DNA from: Maratus speciosus
Taxonomy: Eukaryota > Arthropoda > Arachnida > Araneae > Salticidae
NCBI GenBank assembly: GCA_963932465.1
Contig: OZ010793.1
Location: forward strand, 366,386,459 to 366,450,458
DNA length: 64,000 nucleotides
Reading direction: 5' to 3'
Part shown: one piece after another, positions 48,236 to 60,873 of the stretch
Layout: each line of letters starts with the position of its first letter
Position numbering within the stretch: the first letter of the stretch is position 1
Made by a program: the position numbers and the translations under genes
Notes under the pieces: generated by a model
Told to the model about the DNA's origin: nothing
The model's input: the letters and a program-made list of their open reading frames with translations, nothing else
Databases searched by the model: none

Positions 48236-48800
48236 TGGGGGTGAGTGAAAAGAAGAAAACAGGAATTTTCGAGGGGTAGGAAGAGGGATAGATGGAAGGT
48301 GGAAATCCGCAGAAGAATCTTACTCTTTACTTTAATATAAGATCTCGCCATCCTGTGAAAAAAAATTATTTAAAAAGGGGCATAACTTTTATTTTGGATT
48401 AAAAAACAAAACAAATACTAATGATGAAAATTAAAATCTCGATTAAATACTGTTTTGATTCACTTCCACGTTGAAAAATATTTAAGTATAATTGAAAAAA
48501 ATGATTAATTTTAAAAGTTTTTTCTATTTTATTCATTTTTATCATAAAAATTACTTAACGATAAAAAATCCTAATTTATGGTTAAAAATCATTGATATTA
48601 TATATTTTGAAACATTTATCAAGGCGTAAACTTATGCAAATGCAATTTAAGAACGCACAAGCTATTTCATTTTCTCCTTATATCGATCGATCACCGTCCT
48701 TTTGCCACCCTAGTGGAGTAGTTCCGTTCCCGTGCACAAAATCAACTTTTCTCCCCGTATGCGTAATCTAGTTATTTTACTATATCTATGATTCTTCACT
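48236..48800. other. No recognisable feature
   Basis: AT-rich sequence with no coding evidence. Confidence 0.5.
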
Positions 48801-48840
48801 GTTTGCAAAACTGCAGTCGTCTGATTGGTCAATAATGGCC

Positions 48841-48988
48841 GGGATCCAGATAGATTTTTCGCACTTAGCGAAACAAGATCGACCAATCAGAAGGCTACAT
48901 TTTTGCAAACAGTGGAAAGTTCGCAAAACTGCAGGCTTCTGATTGGTCAATCTCGTTTCACTATCAGCGAAAAATCTATCTGGATCTA
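48841..48988. repeat. Inverted repeat with paired CCAAT-type boxes
   Basis: Arms 48841-48907 and 48921-48988 match with few changes: GATCCAGATAGATTTTTCGC outward, GACCAATCAGAAG inward. The spacer is about 13 bp. A further partial arm lies just left (48801-48835, GCAAAACTGCAGTCGTCTG). Another member is at 40541-40635. Confidence 0.75.
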
Positions 48989-49098
48989 GGGCTTTGTTTC
49001 GCTAACAGCAAATAATCTACCTGGATTCCGACCCATGATTGTCAGACGAAAATAGAATGAAGTGAAATGATGCTAAGTTGTCCATTCATCCATGCTTC

Positions 49099-49410
49099 CA
49101 TGAACATAGAATAGAGAAGGACTTCTCACGAAATAGGTTTTAGAAGAAGAAAACCGTTCCTTGAAAATTTGTCTAATAGATGGCGCTATGTCGCACGGTT
49201 GTACTTGGTTTCGTCTACTTCAATTTGCTCTACCAATAACTTCTTTGATCAATGAGATCCAGCCAATGAGTGTTGTCCGCTAGAGGCGCGAGAGGCGCTG
49301 GTATGTACACGGTTGTATTCTAACCGTTGCCATCCCTTCATTCAAGACCAAAATCGCGACACGATATTCACACTATTTCGTGTGAAGTCCTTCTCTATTC
49401 TATGTTCATG
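49099..49410. mobile_element. 312-bp MITE with 38-bp ends and 8-bp target duplication
   Basis: Starts CATGAACATAGAATAGAGAA, and the right end is its reverse complement, with 37 of 38 matching. CATGCTTC flanks both sides (49091-49098, 49411-49418). An 8-bp duplication fits hAT or P-type elements. It ends 122 bp before the DIS3 start codon, so it is in or near that promoter. It contains AGATGGCGCTA (about 49179) and two GAGGCGC words. Confidence 0.92.
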
Positions 49411-49532
49411 CATGCTTCCATGGTGTTTTTGATGACCGGTGTAAACAAACACTGTAATTTTTAGATAATTTCATGTTGATTTGAAATTGCTCTTTTAATA
49501 TCATACTGTAGTTCCAATAAAAAGTTGAAATA

Positions 49533-49751
49533 ATGTTAACATCAAAAATTTTCGTAAAGAAAACCCGAAGAGGAACTGTTATGAGAACTGTTAGAGAACA
49601 TTATTTAAGAGATGACATAACTTGCGGATCATCTATGTGTACTATCTGCCCAAATTCTAACACGTGCTTAGAAGCAGAACCATCTAGTGTTAGTGATTTA
49701 TGTTCAGATCCACATTATCTAATTCCTGATACTAATGTAATCATCCATCAG
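49533..49751 (+). CDS. DIS3: DIS3/RRP44 exosome ribonuclease, first coding exon
   Basis: Seventy-three codons from ATG 49533 to CAG 49749-49751, followed by a good splice donor (CAG|GTATGT at 49752). The protein aligns with the start of animal DIS3: MLxSKxFxKKTRRG, then VREHYLRDDI, a CGSSMCTICP cysteine cluster (in the family a zinc-binding CR3-type motif), and HYLIPDTNVIIHQ, the start of the PIN domain with the metal-binding aspartate at residue 66. DIS3 is the catalytic RNase of the nuclear and cytoplasmic exosome, with endonuclease (PIN) and 3'-5' exonuclease activity. No later exon was recognised up to 64000, so intron 1 exceeds 14 kb or this is an isolated copy. The start agrees with the family start. 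The last ~58 bases of the exon also occur in the triplication. Confidence 0.92.
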
Positions 49752-51153
49752 GTATGTTATTTTGTTTTAGAAATGTTTCCCCTGGTAATTTAGCTGTGGC
49801 TGCAAGGCTACCAGTTTTTTAGATAAACGTTTTTATTCATCAAGAATTTTATTTTTAGTGTTTATTCTATTTTAAGTACTTTTTATTTATTTATTTTTGC
49901 ATTTTTTTTCTTCATTTCATATAGGGTAGATGTGCCAGTAATGGACACCCTTAAGGAATTTTTTTTTAAATTATTTTTTAATTAATAGTTATAGTTATTA
50001 TATTCAAGTTTTTTCAATGTTACATTAACCTATCAACAATATTTAACCATTCTTATAGTCTCATTTCCCAATATGAATCGAAATTTAATTTTAAGTAACA
50101 AAAATATATCAAAAGCCCAGTAATGAACACCCCATAAAAAAGTAATAAATATAATTGTTTTTATAATTGATTTATGTTCAGATCCACATTATCTAATTCC
50201 TGGTACTAATGTAATCATCCATCAGGTATGTTATTTTGTTTTAGAAATGTTTCCCCTGGTAATTTAGCTGTGGCTGCAAAGCTACCAGTTTTTTAGATAA
50301 ACGTTTTTATTCATCAACAATTTTATTTTTAGTGTTTATTCTATTTTAAGTACTTTTTATTTATTTATTTTTGCATTTTTTTTCTTCATTTCATATAGGG
50401 TAGATGTGCCAGTAATGGACACCCTTAAGGAATTTCTTTTAAAATTATTTTTTAATTAATAGTTATAATTATTATATTCTAGTTTTTTTTCAATATTACA
50501 TTAACCTATCAACAATATTTAACCATTCTTATAGTCTCATTTCCCAATATGAATCAAAATTTAATTTTAAATAACAAAAATATATCAAAACACCCAAAAG
50601 CCCAGTAATGGACACTCTCTGGTCCAGTAATGAACACCCCATAAAAAGTAATAAATATTATTGTTTTTATAATTGATTTATAATATAATTGATTTATGTT
50701 CAGATCCACATTATCTAATTCCTATGTAATCATCCATCAGGTATGTTATTTTGTTTTAGAAATGTTTCCCTTGGTAATTTAGCTGTGGCTGCAAAGCTAC
50801 CAGTTTTTTAGATAAATGTTTTTATTCATCAACAATTTTATTTTTAGTGTTTATTCTATTTTAAGTACTCTTTATTTATTTATTTTTGCATTTTTTTTCT
50901 TCATTTCATATAGGGTAGATGTGCCAGTAATGGACACCCTTAAGGAATTTCTTTTAAAATTATTTTTTAATTAATAGTTATAATTATTATATTCCAGTTT
51001 TTTCAATATTATATTAACCTATCAACAATATTTAACCATTCTTATTAGTCTCATTTCCCAATATGAATTGAAATTTAATTTTAAATAACAAAAATATATC
51101 AAAAGCCCAGTAATGAACACCCCATAAAAAGTAATAAATATAATTGTTTTTAT
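49694..51153. repeat. Tandem triplication of the DIS3 exon 1 end, donor, intron start and transposon left end
   Basis: Copies start TGATTTATGTTCAGATCC at 49694, 50168 and 50690 (offsets 474 and 522). Each runs through the exon end, GTATGT donor, about 170 bp of intron and about 230 bp of the transposon whose ends are at 49924, 50398 and 50913. Copy 2 reads CCTGGTACTAAT where the exon has CCTGATACTAAT (Asp to Gly at the PIN aspartate). Copy 3 has lost 8 bp there. Copies 2 and 3 have no upstream splice-ready coding context. Confidence 0.92.
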
Positions 51154-52238
51154 GACTGTATTTAGAACCAGAATTTAATGAATACATACTAGTGAAACAA
51201 AATAGTTATTTTCAAATAAATTTAACAATTAGGATACCAGTAATTAATAAAATATTTATGATAGTCATTTAGTGTTTGCATCAATTATTGTAATAATCAG
51301 AAGATCGATGTTTTAATTATTTTAGATGGATAGTTTAAAATACTAAATATCAGGCAGTTACAGTTATCAAATTATATTCAAACAGTGGGGGATTTAAAAG
51401 GTAATAATAGTAATAAAAAAAAAAGCTTTGGAATATTAGTGTTCAGTTTTGTATCACTATTTTTAATAATTAATCTTCCAGAGACTACTTGATATATCAC
51501 TTATAATAATTAATATTACAAATATGAAAGAAATGATAATTGTGAATTGAATATTTTAAATACTAAATAAAATAATTTCAAAATAAAACTATAACTGATG
51601 TTTGAGGCTACTGATCTGCAGATTTACTAGTTTCATGAATATTATCTATAACTTTCATTAATGTTACTACTTTTTTTTTTATTCCGCGTCAGAGGTGAAT
51701 AAGGAAACATTTAAGGCAGAAAATACATTTTTAATAGCTTCTGTAACTTAATTGTTTTTATTTAAACAGAGAGGGATTAAGCCCTATGAGTATAGGTGAA
51801 AACTGGGAAATTGAGTTAGTAGCCAGTGACCGGTAGACTCAGTTTCATTAGTGGCCACTAGAATGTTTCAAACTTTCTTGACATCTACATAAACTATAAT
51901 TGTTGTATATATTTATATTTTTCTATAAGTCAGAGTTTTATACCAGCCAACTATCCATGATAAGAATAGGGAAGCAGTCAAAATTCAAGAAAATTACTTT
52001 AAAACCACAGAATCTGTTACATTAATTTTTTAGAAAATATTTTATTATTTGTATATGTTCATAAACACTATTATCAATTTAAATTACTATTATTTTCTTG
52101 ATATAAAAAATAACTAAATCAAAATACCAACAGTTATGTGTATACAATAAAAAAAAAATCAAATAAAGCACAATAAAATGTTAATTGGATTTTATTTAAT
52201 AAGTAAATGTGTTATTAACATACTACACACATTACATA

Positions 52239-52550
52239 CAGTTGAAATCTAAGCTGATGAGTGTATTCCACAGGATTAAACAGTATCTCTTGAAGAAAAA
52301 TATATTTAACTGGTGAGCATGTGGTAGGAGTCGAAATATTGAAAATACTGCAATGTCCTTAAAATCCACTTGCATCCGGTGAAAAAAAAAAGGAATAAAT
52401 TATTTGAAATGCATGTGGAATCAAAGCTGATGAATATATTTTGCAGAATAAAACTGTATTTCTTGAAAAAATAATCCAACTGAAGAGCAATGGCGAAAAG
52501 CTGAAATATTGAATTTACAGCTAAATCATTGTAATCTGCTTGCATCCGGT
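52239..52550. repeat. Tandem duplication of ~165 bp
   Basis: Two diverged copies, 52239-52385 and 52405-52553, sharing AAGCTGATGA, TTTCTTGAAGAAA-like, GAAATATTGAA and CTTGCATCCGGT words. Confidence 0.75.
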
Positions 52551-52639
52551 AAGAAAAAGAATTAACCAGTTTACTAATTAGATGTAACCAAAGTAGAGAT
52601 GCATATTTCTATGAAAAAAGCTATATTTCACTTGGCGAT

Positions 52640-52735
52640 CGATAACAGATTTTTTATCGCCACTTGGCGAGTGGCGACTAGGGTGGCGACCAATGGCCGA
52701 TTTTTTAATCGCCACGTGGCGAGTGGCGACCGCCA
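52640..52735. repeat. GCGAGTGGCGAC short tandem repeat
   Basis: Two ~50-bp units (GATTTTTTATCGCCACTTGG and ATTTTTTAATCGCCACGTGG, both followed by CGAGTGGCGAC). GC-rich in an AT-rich setting; open on both strands by chance. Confidence 0.7.
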
Positions 52736-53484
52736 ATTTTCACCTATACCTTTGAGCCACTCTGACTGTGCTCTTAAACAATATTTTCTGCTTTCTAGCT
52801 GGTTTGATTGCCAGATTATAAAATATGCAAGGTACATTTACATTTAAAAAAAGAATAAGATATTGAAATTTTATTAATCACATAAAATATCTTAAAAGCA
52901 GCTATTTATAAAAGTTTTGGTGTTTATTACATTTTGGTAAGTATAATTTAAAAATTAAATTTGATTATTTAGGTTTGCAGTTAAGTCAAAATATTTTATG
53001 CACTATAAACATTATTGAAATTGCATTTTTAGCAATGTCTACATGGGGTGTCTATTACTGGAAAATGACTAATTAACCATTCCAGTAATGGGCACCTCCT
53101 CTTAAAACCTTAAAAAAAAAAATGAAATTTTGTAAATGGCCGTTAGTATATAAAATTCTAAGTTTTCTATTGCTACTCAAAGAAAAATATTCAAATTTTG
53201 CAAGAAAATAAATAATATATAAATTAATTAAACGAAGCCAGCTCTAAGCTTCTCCATTAAGATTTTCACAGAAAAACAGCAAAACTTTGAAACATTATTT
53301 TCTGCTGCCTGATTGGTTTGATTAAAAGTGTCACCAATAACCCAGTTTTATAAAACATGCAAGGGGGCATTATAAAAAAAAAAATAATTAAAGCTAAATA
53401 TTTATTAGTTATTTTTTTATGAATCAAAATCATCAAGAGGTGTCCATTACTGGCACATCTACCCTATAACAGTTGTTAGTTTAA

Positions 53485-54150
53485 TATAAACATGTTACAA
53501 ATGCCAAGTATAATTTAACTTTTATTAATTTCATTAAGTTTAATAAATTTAATGTTTATTCTGTTGAAGTAAATAGTAGTACAATTCAGTTTACTTGATT
53601 CATAGTTTCTCGCTTTTAGTAAGGTATTAAACTGCTAAAGCAATTAATTTTATGTAGCATTATTGTTGACTAGTAATTTTTCTCCAATGTATAAAAAAAC
53701 GTACATACTTTTTTCTAAAATCCATTGTTAAATATGCCAGTAAGGTGGCGGTTGTTTTTTACCAGCAATTAGAAATTTTTGCTGCTTACTGGGTTGCCGA
53801 GAGACATTTCAGTATAAAAATCAGTTTCAGACAAAATCTCATTCTGAAAAAAATTACAATGGTGTTGACGAGTTTAATGCTTCATTCCCGTCAATGTTAT
53901 TGTAGTGTTTTTGGACATATTTTTTTTTTTTTTTTAAAGCTAAATAATAAGCTACTTGTATTATATCAAAATAGAAAATGATGTCTGGTGAAAAATAGGT
54001 TTGAAAAAATATTATTTTTCCTTAAATTCTAACGGTTTCTGATAGTTTAATATAAACATGATACAAATGCCATGTATAATTTAACAGATTTATTAATTTT
54101 ATTAAGTTTATGGAATTTAATGTTTATTTTGTTGAAATAGATAACAGTAT
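53485..54150. repeat. Direct duplication of ~105 bp, copies at 53488 and 54045
   Basis: TAGTTTAATATAAACATG, ACAAATGCCA, GTATAATTTAAC and ATTTAATGTTTATT occur in the same order at about 53488-53590 and 54045-54150. Nothing else was recognised between. Confidence 0.7.
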
Positions 54151-54975
54151 TCCAACTATTTTAATCAGATGATTTAAAATGCATTTTAATCAAATTTGTT
54201 TCTTTATTGTTTTAATATCATGGGTTAAAATTGTTCTGATCCGTCAAATTTTAAAATGACTTAGAAAAGTATTAAAGTCAAAGGTTAGCTTCACAACATT
54301 TTTTAAAAATATTTAAAAATCACTGAATAAGTTTAAAATAATTTATATCAGGCATAAAAATCACTTTTTTTAAAAGACATATTTAACCAGGTCTATTATT
54401 TACATATATATGTAACAGTCTGTAACTTTCTTTGAATATTTAAATTATTCACTGTGGGATAAAAAAATCACAACATAATTTGTACATACATAAAGGAAAC
54501 GACAGTTTGTCTCTTCTTTATTTTCATTCTATTTTTCATTATTACATCATTGTGTCTGAGATCTGAACTAGGGGTGTACCGAGTAGCACTTTGGCCGAGT
54601 ACCGAGTAGTTGTGTATAAGAAAGAACTATTGGTGCGTACATGAAGGGAACTTAAGAGTAACATGTCTCTGTGTGTGTAAATATATATAAACATTCTTCT
54701 TGAGCATATAATCATATATTTAATTAACTTTAAAAAAAAATTCAAATCAGCTGATTAAATTTGAAATTTACTAATTATGCACCTTTTAAAGACAATTTTT
54801 GAAAATTTAAAGCACTAGCAAAGCATTATTTTTTAAAAATGGAAAAAAAACATTGATACATAAAAAGTAAAATTAACCAATGTGAAATTAAAACTTAATT
54901 CTTCATTTTATCTAACTCATTCTGATACCTGAAATCTGTCTATCAAAAATGGTTATTGGTTGCTGTAATTTTGAA
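54151..54975. other. No recognisable feature
   Basis: AT-rich intronic sequence. Confidence 0.5.
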
Positions 54976-54977
54976 TA

Positions 54978-55499
54978 CAGTAATATCTCGACTTACATCA
55001 GCAATTCATTCTAAGACTAGCGATGTAAATCGAGGTACATTTGGATAAGTAATAAAAATTCTCCAAAATCTAATGAACATATTCTGTTGTATTTAAGGAT
55101 TATATTACATACATTTAATATTAGAAGAAAAATGCATTTGCAATACAAGAATTTGGAATAAATCAATAAGTTGTTAACTTATAATTTATTGCTCTCCTTG
55201 CTGCCCTGTTCGAGTCTTTAAAGATGTGCAAAAGTTTTGTAATGAAGTTTGAACCGGCAAATTTTTCTTTTTTTACTTTTAGAAGCTCTTTGTAACAGCA
55301 GAATGAATTTTCTAAGCTTTTTCTATGGATTTTTTTTTATTTGTTTGTCAATATAGTGTGACTGTCGTGGGAAAGTTTCCCTTCATAGAACCAAAGTCTA
55401 CAAAAAGTTCAAGATGCATCTGAATTAAGGAATTTTTTTTTTTTTTTTTGCAGGCCAGACAATATAAATGTGATGGTGATGTAAGATGAGGTACTACTG
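54978..55499. mobile_element. Pogo/Tigger-type MITE, 522 bp
   Basis: Left end CAGTAATATCTCGACTTACA and right end, in reverse, CAGTAGTACCTCATCTTACA; TA outside both (54976-54977, 55500-55501). No transposase. It lies immediately left of the hAT transposase remnant. Confidence 0.85.
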
Positions 55500-55521
55500 T
55501 AATGCAAATTGTCATTGAATA

Positions 55522-55725
55522 ATGCAAAGAGCTGATGCTAAAAGCGAAGCTTGCACTATTCACAATGTGCAGCTTATAATAAAATCAGGTTTATCGTCCC
55601 AACATGCTATTACTGACATGTTAGCTATAGCTAAAAATATTGTGGGACATTTTAACCACTCCGTAGCAGCATGCTCAAATTTTGAAAAGGTTACAATGAA
55701 AACACTACTAGTGATGTCAATGTAG
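55522..55725 (+). pseudogene. hAT transposase fragment, N-terminal part of the catalytic region
   Basis: Residues ACTIHNVQLIIKSGL...AKNIVGHFNHSVAACSNFEK match the hAT transposase segment that begins CxxHTLQL and continues into KxIVGHFxHS, part of the RNase-H-like catalytic fold. Only about 60 codons remain. The fragment is cut off on the right by the large inverted-repeat element at 55732 and on the left near the 54978-55499 MITE. The C-terminal piece of a hAT transposase, on the same strand, lies just right of that element at 62890-63318. They may be parts of one decayed copy, though most of the middle is missing. Confidence 0.8.
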
Positions 55726-56639
55726 ATAATAGGTCATTCCATGTCAAATCAACACAAAAAAGTGACATTTTCTACCTGACCTCAGAATTTTATTATATTA
55801 AGCTCAACTGTTAGGTTCATAGAGAAATGAATAAATACCCAGAGATAAACCCCTATCTCATTTGGTTTCTGAGATAATTAGCTTTAAAGATGGACAAAAA
55901 ATGCAAATGTTTGCATTTCATGCAATACAAATTAAGTCATAATTTGTTCCCTAATTGTCATAAGGACTTACTTTTTGTGCCTTTGGAAAGTGTATGAATT
56001 GGGCTTTCATATGATATATAACATGGACATACTTTTTGAATTTTTAATTTCAAGGTCCAACATTTTGACCTTTCATATCTCAAAATCGGACATTTTAATT
56101 TTTTTTTGAAAAAAATTGTCATTTCTGTTACACTTGTTTACTATGATATCTGAACATATCATTTTGGGACAGCCATGGGATCCTGAGTTATAAATTAAAA
56201 TGTAAAGTGCTGTTTTAATTTTCCATGCAAAAGTCGCAAATTTAGGTGACTAACATATAAATTGTAAAGAATAACTTATATGTACAAGTAAGTACTAATG
56301 ATAAAAATCTTTTTTTATTGTAAAGTTCACAAAATAAATTTTTTCTTTTCTTTTATTGTGTGTGTGTGTGGGGGGGGGGGGGAGATGGGGGGTGTGGTGA
56401 GGAAGGTTTAAACTATGGAGTAAGTAAATCTATGTATCTTAGCAAACAAATTGCTGAGTCATTCCACATTAAATCAACACAGATAACCTAACTTCTTTGT
56501 TTCAATGAAATTTGAGGTATGCTTAATAGTATCATGGTTTGATTAAAAATTAGATGTCTGGGGTTACAGGATACAAACTTACAAGGAAGGTCTCCATTAG
56601 TGCAGACTCTGAAAAATCTGAAAAAAATTACAGAATATT

Positions 56640-58130
56640 CTTAATTGAACAGTTACTTTTAAAATACACTTAAAACTTATCCAGCCAGTGAAACAGTGTA
56701 AAATTAAATAACTTCTGCAACACGCAACTAGTATATATTATATAAGCTGATAGAAAAAAATTATAAGTTCAACGTTTATGTTTAAATTCATTAAAAGTAC
56801 TGCACATTTAAACACTCGTTTAACTAACAATTTCAAAATGCATTAAAATTGCTTGCATTTGGCGAGGGAAAATGTTGCTTATCAAATCACGTGACCTGTT
56901 CGTCTTTTCGCACCAAATATTTGAAAGTATTTCTCTGTTTTACAGGCTTTCTACTGGGATTCCGCTGCTAAATTTGATTGGTCCTTCATAATGTGCATGA
57001 GTAGTTTCATGACCATTTTTTTTTTTTTTTTTTTTTTTCAAAATATTCTGAGTTTTTACTCTAATACTTTTACTCTAATTTACTTTGTGACGTCACTCTT
57101 AGACGACCTACGTTCTTTTTCCCCGGTGGAACTTTGCCCTTTTCTTTGAGAGTTGAAAAATTATTAGCTGTTATTTAACTTGTAAATTTTTCCACTACAT
57201 AGTCTTTTTAAATAGAATTAAATTAAAACCTTTTTTTTTTTCATGTCCTTCCTACTTTGTAAACAAAGGTTAATTTTTAAATACATATATAACAATTTAT
57301 TTAAAGATTTTCGTAATCAGTTATATTCCAATTTTACGAAATACACATTAGTAAATAAAAAATTAAATATTTGGCTAGAGATTTTTTTATTTACACTAGG
57401 TAAATCAGATTAATTTTAAAAGAGAAAATTAATAAAACAATAATGCATTAATTTTATATTAAAAAAGTAATTATTGTGAAAAAATATAACTCAGATGTAT
57501 CTCATAAAAAAATCACTTTCAAAAATCATCTTTTAGTGAAACTAATTTGTACTTTCAACTTTTTTTTTTTTTTTTTTTTGTTCTCAAGCGCTGTTTAACA
57601 TTTTTATAGATAATGGTAAAATCAATTTATAATGAGGTAAGTGATTTTTATCTTGATAAATCTTTTATGCATTTACTTATTTATATGTTTTATCTACTTT
57701 TGATGTATTGTTTACAAAGTATGTAAGTTATTTTGATAATGTTGAATATAAGGTAGCTTTAAATATAAAAAAGCATAAAGTAATATTGCTATGTTTATTA
57801 CTCTTAATTCTATAGATAATAATAATGTTTAATAATATGTAATTTGTTGGACATTATATTTTTCTTTTAACAATCAAATCAAGCTTTAAAATACATTAAA
57901 TACCGTAAAAAATTATGATTATTATTTATCATTCATATTCGATAAATGTTAAAATATGTCCAGAACTGAAGCATAAGAATTAAAATACCAACAAATTAAG
58001 AATTAAGCATTTAGTGAAATTAAAAAGTAATAAAGTAAACAGTAATGCTAAAATTATTCATTATTTATTGTAGTTTAATTTAATTGAAAAAATATCTTGT
58101 TTTATTTACTTATATCGTTATTATTTATCC

Positions 58131-58161
<31 letters not shown>

Positions 58162-60870
58162 TAGTATGCCAGATGAAATATTCCCTTAATTTTCAAACCA
58201 TTATGAAATACATCTGATAAAACACATACGTGAAATCTATAAAGATTCATAAACATGTTCCATATACAAATTGGCAATAAAGTCAATATTATAGATGGGG
58301 ATTTTTAGGGAAATTCAAGATAATTTTGTCAGTATATGGCAACTAATAAAAGTGAATATTTCATTATCTGAAAACGATATGCATTTTACATAAGCTAGAA
58401 TATTAAATTTTTAGATTTGATAAATTTTGAAATATGTATGGTACCAAAAAATGTTAAATTAAAAGACAAAAATTAAATATCAAAAATTTTAATAATATTA
58501 TGCATTATTCAAAATTGTTTAAAACTCACTTTGATTATTGAAATAATAATAATAAAATAACATTAGATTGACACATCTGACTTTAAAAAAAAAAATTAAC
58601 ATCAATTTTACCTATCTGACTTAAAAACAAGTATTATTTATTCTATAATTTAAACAACTGAAATATATAAAGGTAAAATGTAGTATATAAATTGGCAATA
58701 AAGTTATCATAGTTAATGGACTATAAATTTTATTAATATTTCATAAGTTTTAAAATACACGGAATAATAAAATTCGGGAATTAAAATACCAATAATTTTA
58801 AAAATGGACGTTTAGAAAAACTAAAAACTAAGGGAAAAAAATAAATTGTAATAATGGAATTATTCGTTATTTTATATAGTTTCATTAGATTAAAAAAAAT
58901 CATGTTATATATATATTTTTTTTTATCTGACTATCATATTTATTATAAAATTATATTAAAACAACAAAAACAATACGACATAAGAAATTCATTAAATATC
59001 TCATTAAATGAAATATTCCTAATCTTCAAAGTATTATTTTAAAAAAAACATAATTAAAAACATAATTAATATTTATAATAGCAATCTGTAATTTGTTGGA
59101 CATTATTATTATTTTGACGATCAAACTAAACTTTAAACTACATTAAATATTTTTAAAATGTATTATTATTAATTATCCATATTTTATATACTTTTTACTG
59201 TATAATTTTTTACTATATGTATGTACATATTTACATGTCATATTTACTGTCATATATCATGTCATATTTACATGTATGACTAAAATATTATTTTCTGTAT
59301 TTTGCTATGATTTAATTAAAATTTCGAAAATAATATGTCAAAGTAAGTATTATTCAATTAATCTTTAAACCATTAAAATAATAATAATAATATAAGTAAA
59401 GCAATGCTTTCTTGGTAACTATGACTATATATTTCACCCGAATAAGACATGTTTTATACATAATAGATAATAAATATTTTAATTACATTAAGTTTAAAAT
59501 ATGTCGAGGTACATAAATTATTAACATAAAGACTAAAGCTAAATTATTAAAAATTTAATAATAATAATAGAACAGAATAAATAAATGACAGCAATAAATA
59601 TTTAATATATGCATTATTTAACGTAGTTTAAAGTGTAAGAGCAATGATATCATATACACATAAATGTTTATAGTTAATACATGCAATTATTTTAACATAA
59701 TAACAAAGTAGTGAAATTGCTTTTCTTTCCTTTCGTTTTAAAAATCAGTATCACGATAAGATTTCAAGAATTCCGCACTTTAAAAGGTAGTCCAATAAAT
59801 GAATTATTAATTAATAAATGAATTCAACCAATCTGATTTCTTAAAATAATATGTATAAGGCAGCTATTTTATATTAACAATTGTTATTATTACTACCACT
59901 AAATGAAAATACACTTATGCTTCAGTCATGTTTACGTATACAAATATAAGAATATTTGAAAAAAAATGAGTCTGTAAAAAACAATATAGCATAATTGCAT
60001 TCTGAAATAATGAAATATTACATATTAAACGCCTCCCCCCCCCTCCCCCCAAAGAAAAAAAACACTCACATTAAGTTTCAGAACACGTGGTGACTTGTCC
60101 ATCTTATATTCAACACATCAAAAGCAGGTAAAAAATACTAGAGGGTTCACATATAAATAAATAAATTTATGCAATATTTAAGATTAATCAAGATAAAAAT
60201 CTTACCTTATTAACAAATGGTTTCCTATTATCCAACAATGCTTTAGAACAAAACATTCAATTTCAACATCGATGAAATACATGTTCAAGCAAGCAATGCT
60301 ACTATGCTATTGCTATAAGAAGAAGAGAGAAGGAGGTGAGGTTGAAAACCAGTTTAGTGGGATAGATCGGACGGTCCACTGTTAATGACGTTAGTGGAAT
60401 CCCGGAGGAGCGCCAGATGGTTTTGTAAGAGTTCAAGCAGGTGTTGATTGAATACATAAAATTATAAATATGCATTTCTTGCAAGTCTACTTCAATGTTT
60501 GAACGCTCGTATTACAGGTATGCAGAGAATTGTAGAAATGTTTTGATGTATTGCGGAACTCCATAGCCTTTCCATTTTGCAGGTTAAAAACTTTATCCCC
60601 TTTGGGGGGGGGGGGGGAAGCAGGAGACTGAATTATACTATGTTTTTAATATAAGAGAGAAAAAATGTATTAAGACATTTAAAGTTGGACTTATAACATA
60701 AATACTGTTTTTTACTTTATAGATAAACTATATTTCTTACTTGAAATACAGCAAATGTGACAAGCTGAGATTCATCTTAACCTCCAATCCCCAAGAAAAT
60801 AAACATGTTTGTAGAATTTAAAATAAAAATGATTGTCAGTAATATATATATTTATATATGTAAATATGTA
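56640..60870. other. Very AT-rich interior, no genes seen
   Basis: Contains poly-T/A runs (about 57017, 57560, 58140), a patch with TCACGTGA and GTGACGTCAC (56885-57100), and weak direct repeats such as ATTTGTTGGACATTAT at about 57840 and 59090. Short frames show nothing recognisable. Confidence 0.5.
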
Positions 60871-60873
60871 GTA

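Larger units (their letters stand above)
49924..53464. mobile_element. TA-flanked DNA transposon with GGGTAGATGTGCCAGTAATG ends
   Basis: The left end pairs with the reverse complement of the sequence ending CATCTACCC at 53464 (26 of 27 positions). TA lies at 49922-49923 and 53465-53466. The CCAGTAATGGACACC word and variants recur inside (about 50120, 50610, 51107, 53085, and in reverse 53046). Length is 3.5 kb including the internal triplication. No transposase frame was recognised. It lies in DIS3 intron 1, about 170 bp after the donor. Confidence 0.88.

Noticed and set aside
50168..50760. Extra DIS3 exons downstream of exon 1
   Set aside because: They are duplicated copies of the exon 1 end without an acceptor site or new coding content; one carries the Asp-to-Gly change and one an 8-bp deletion.
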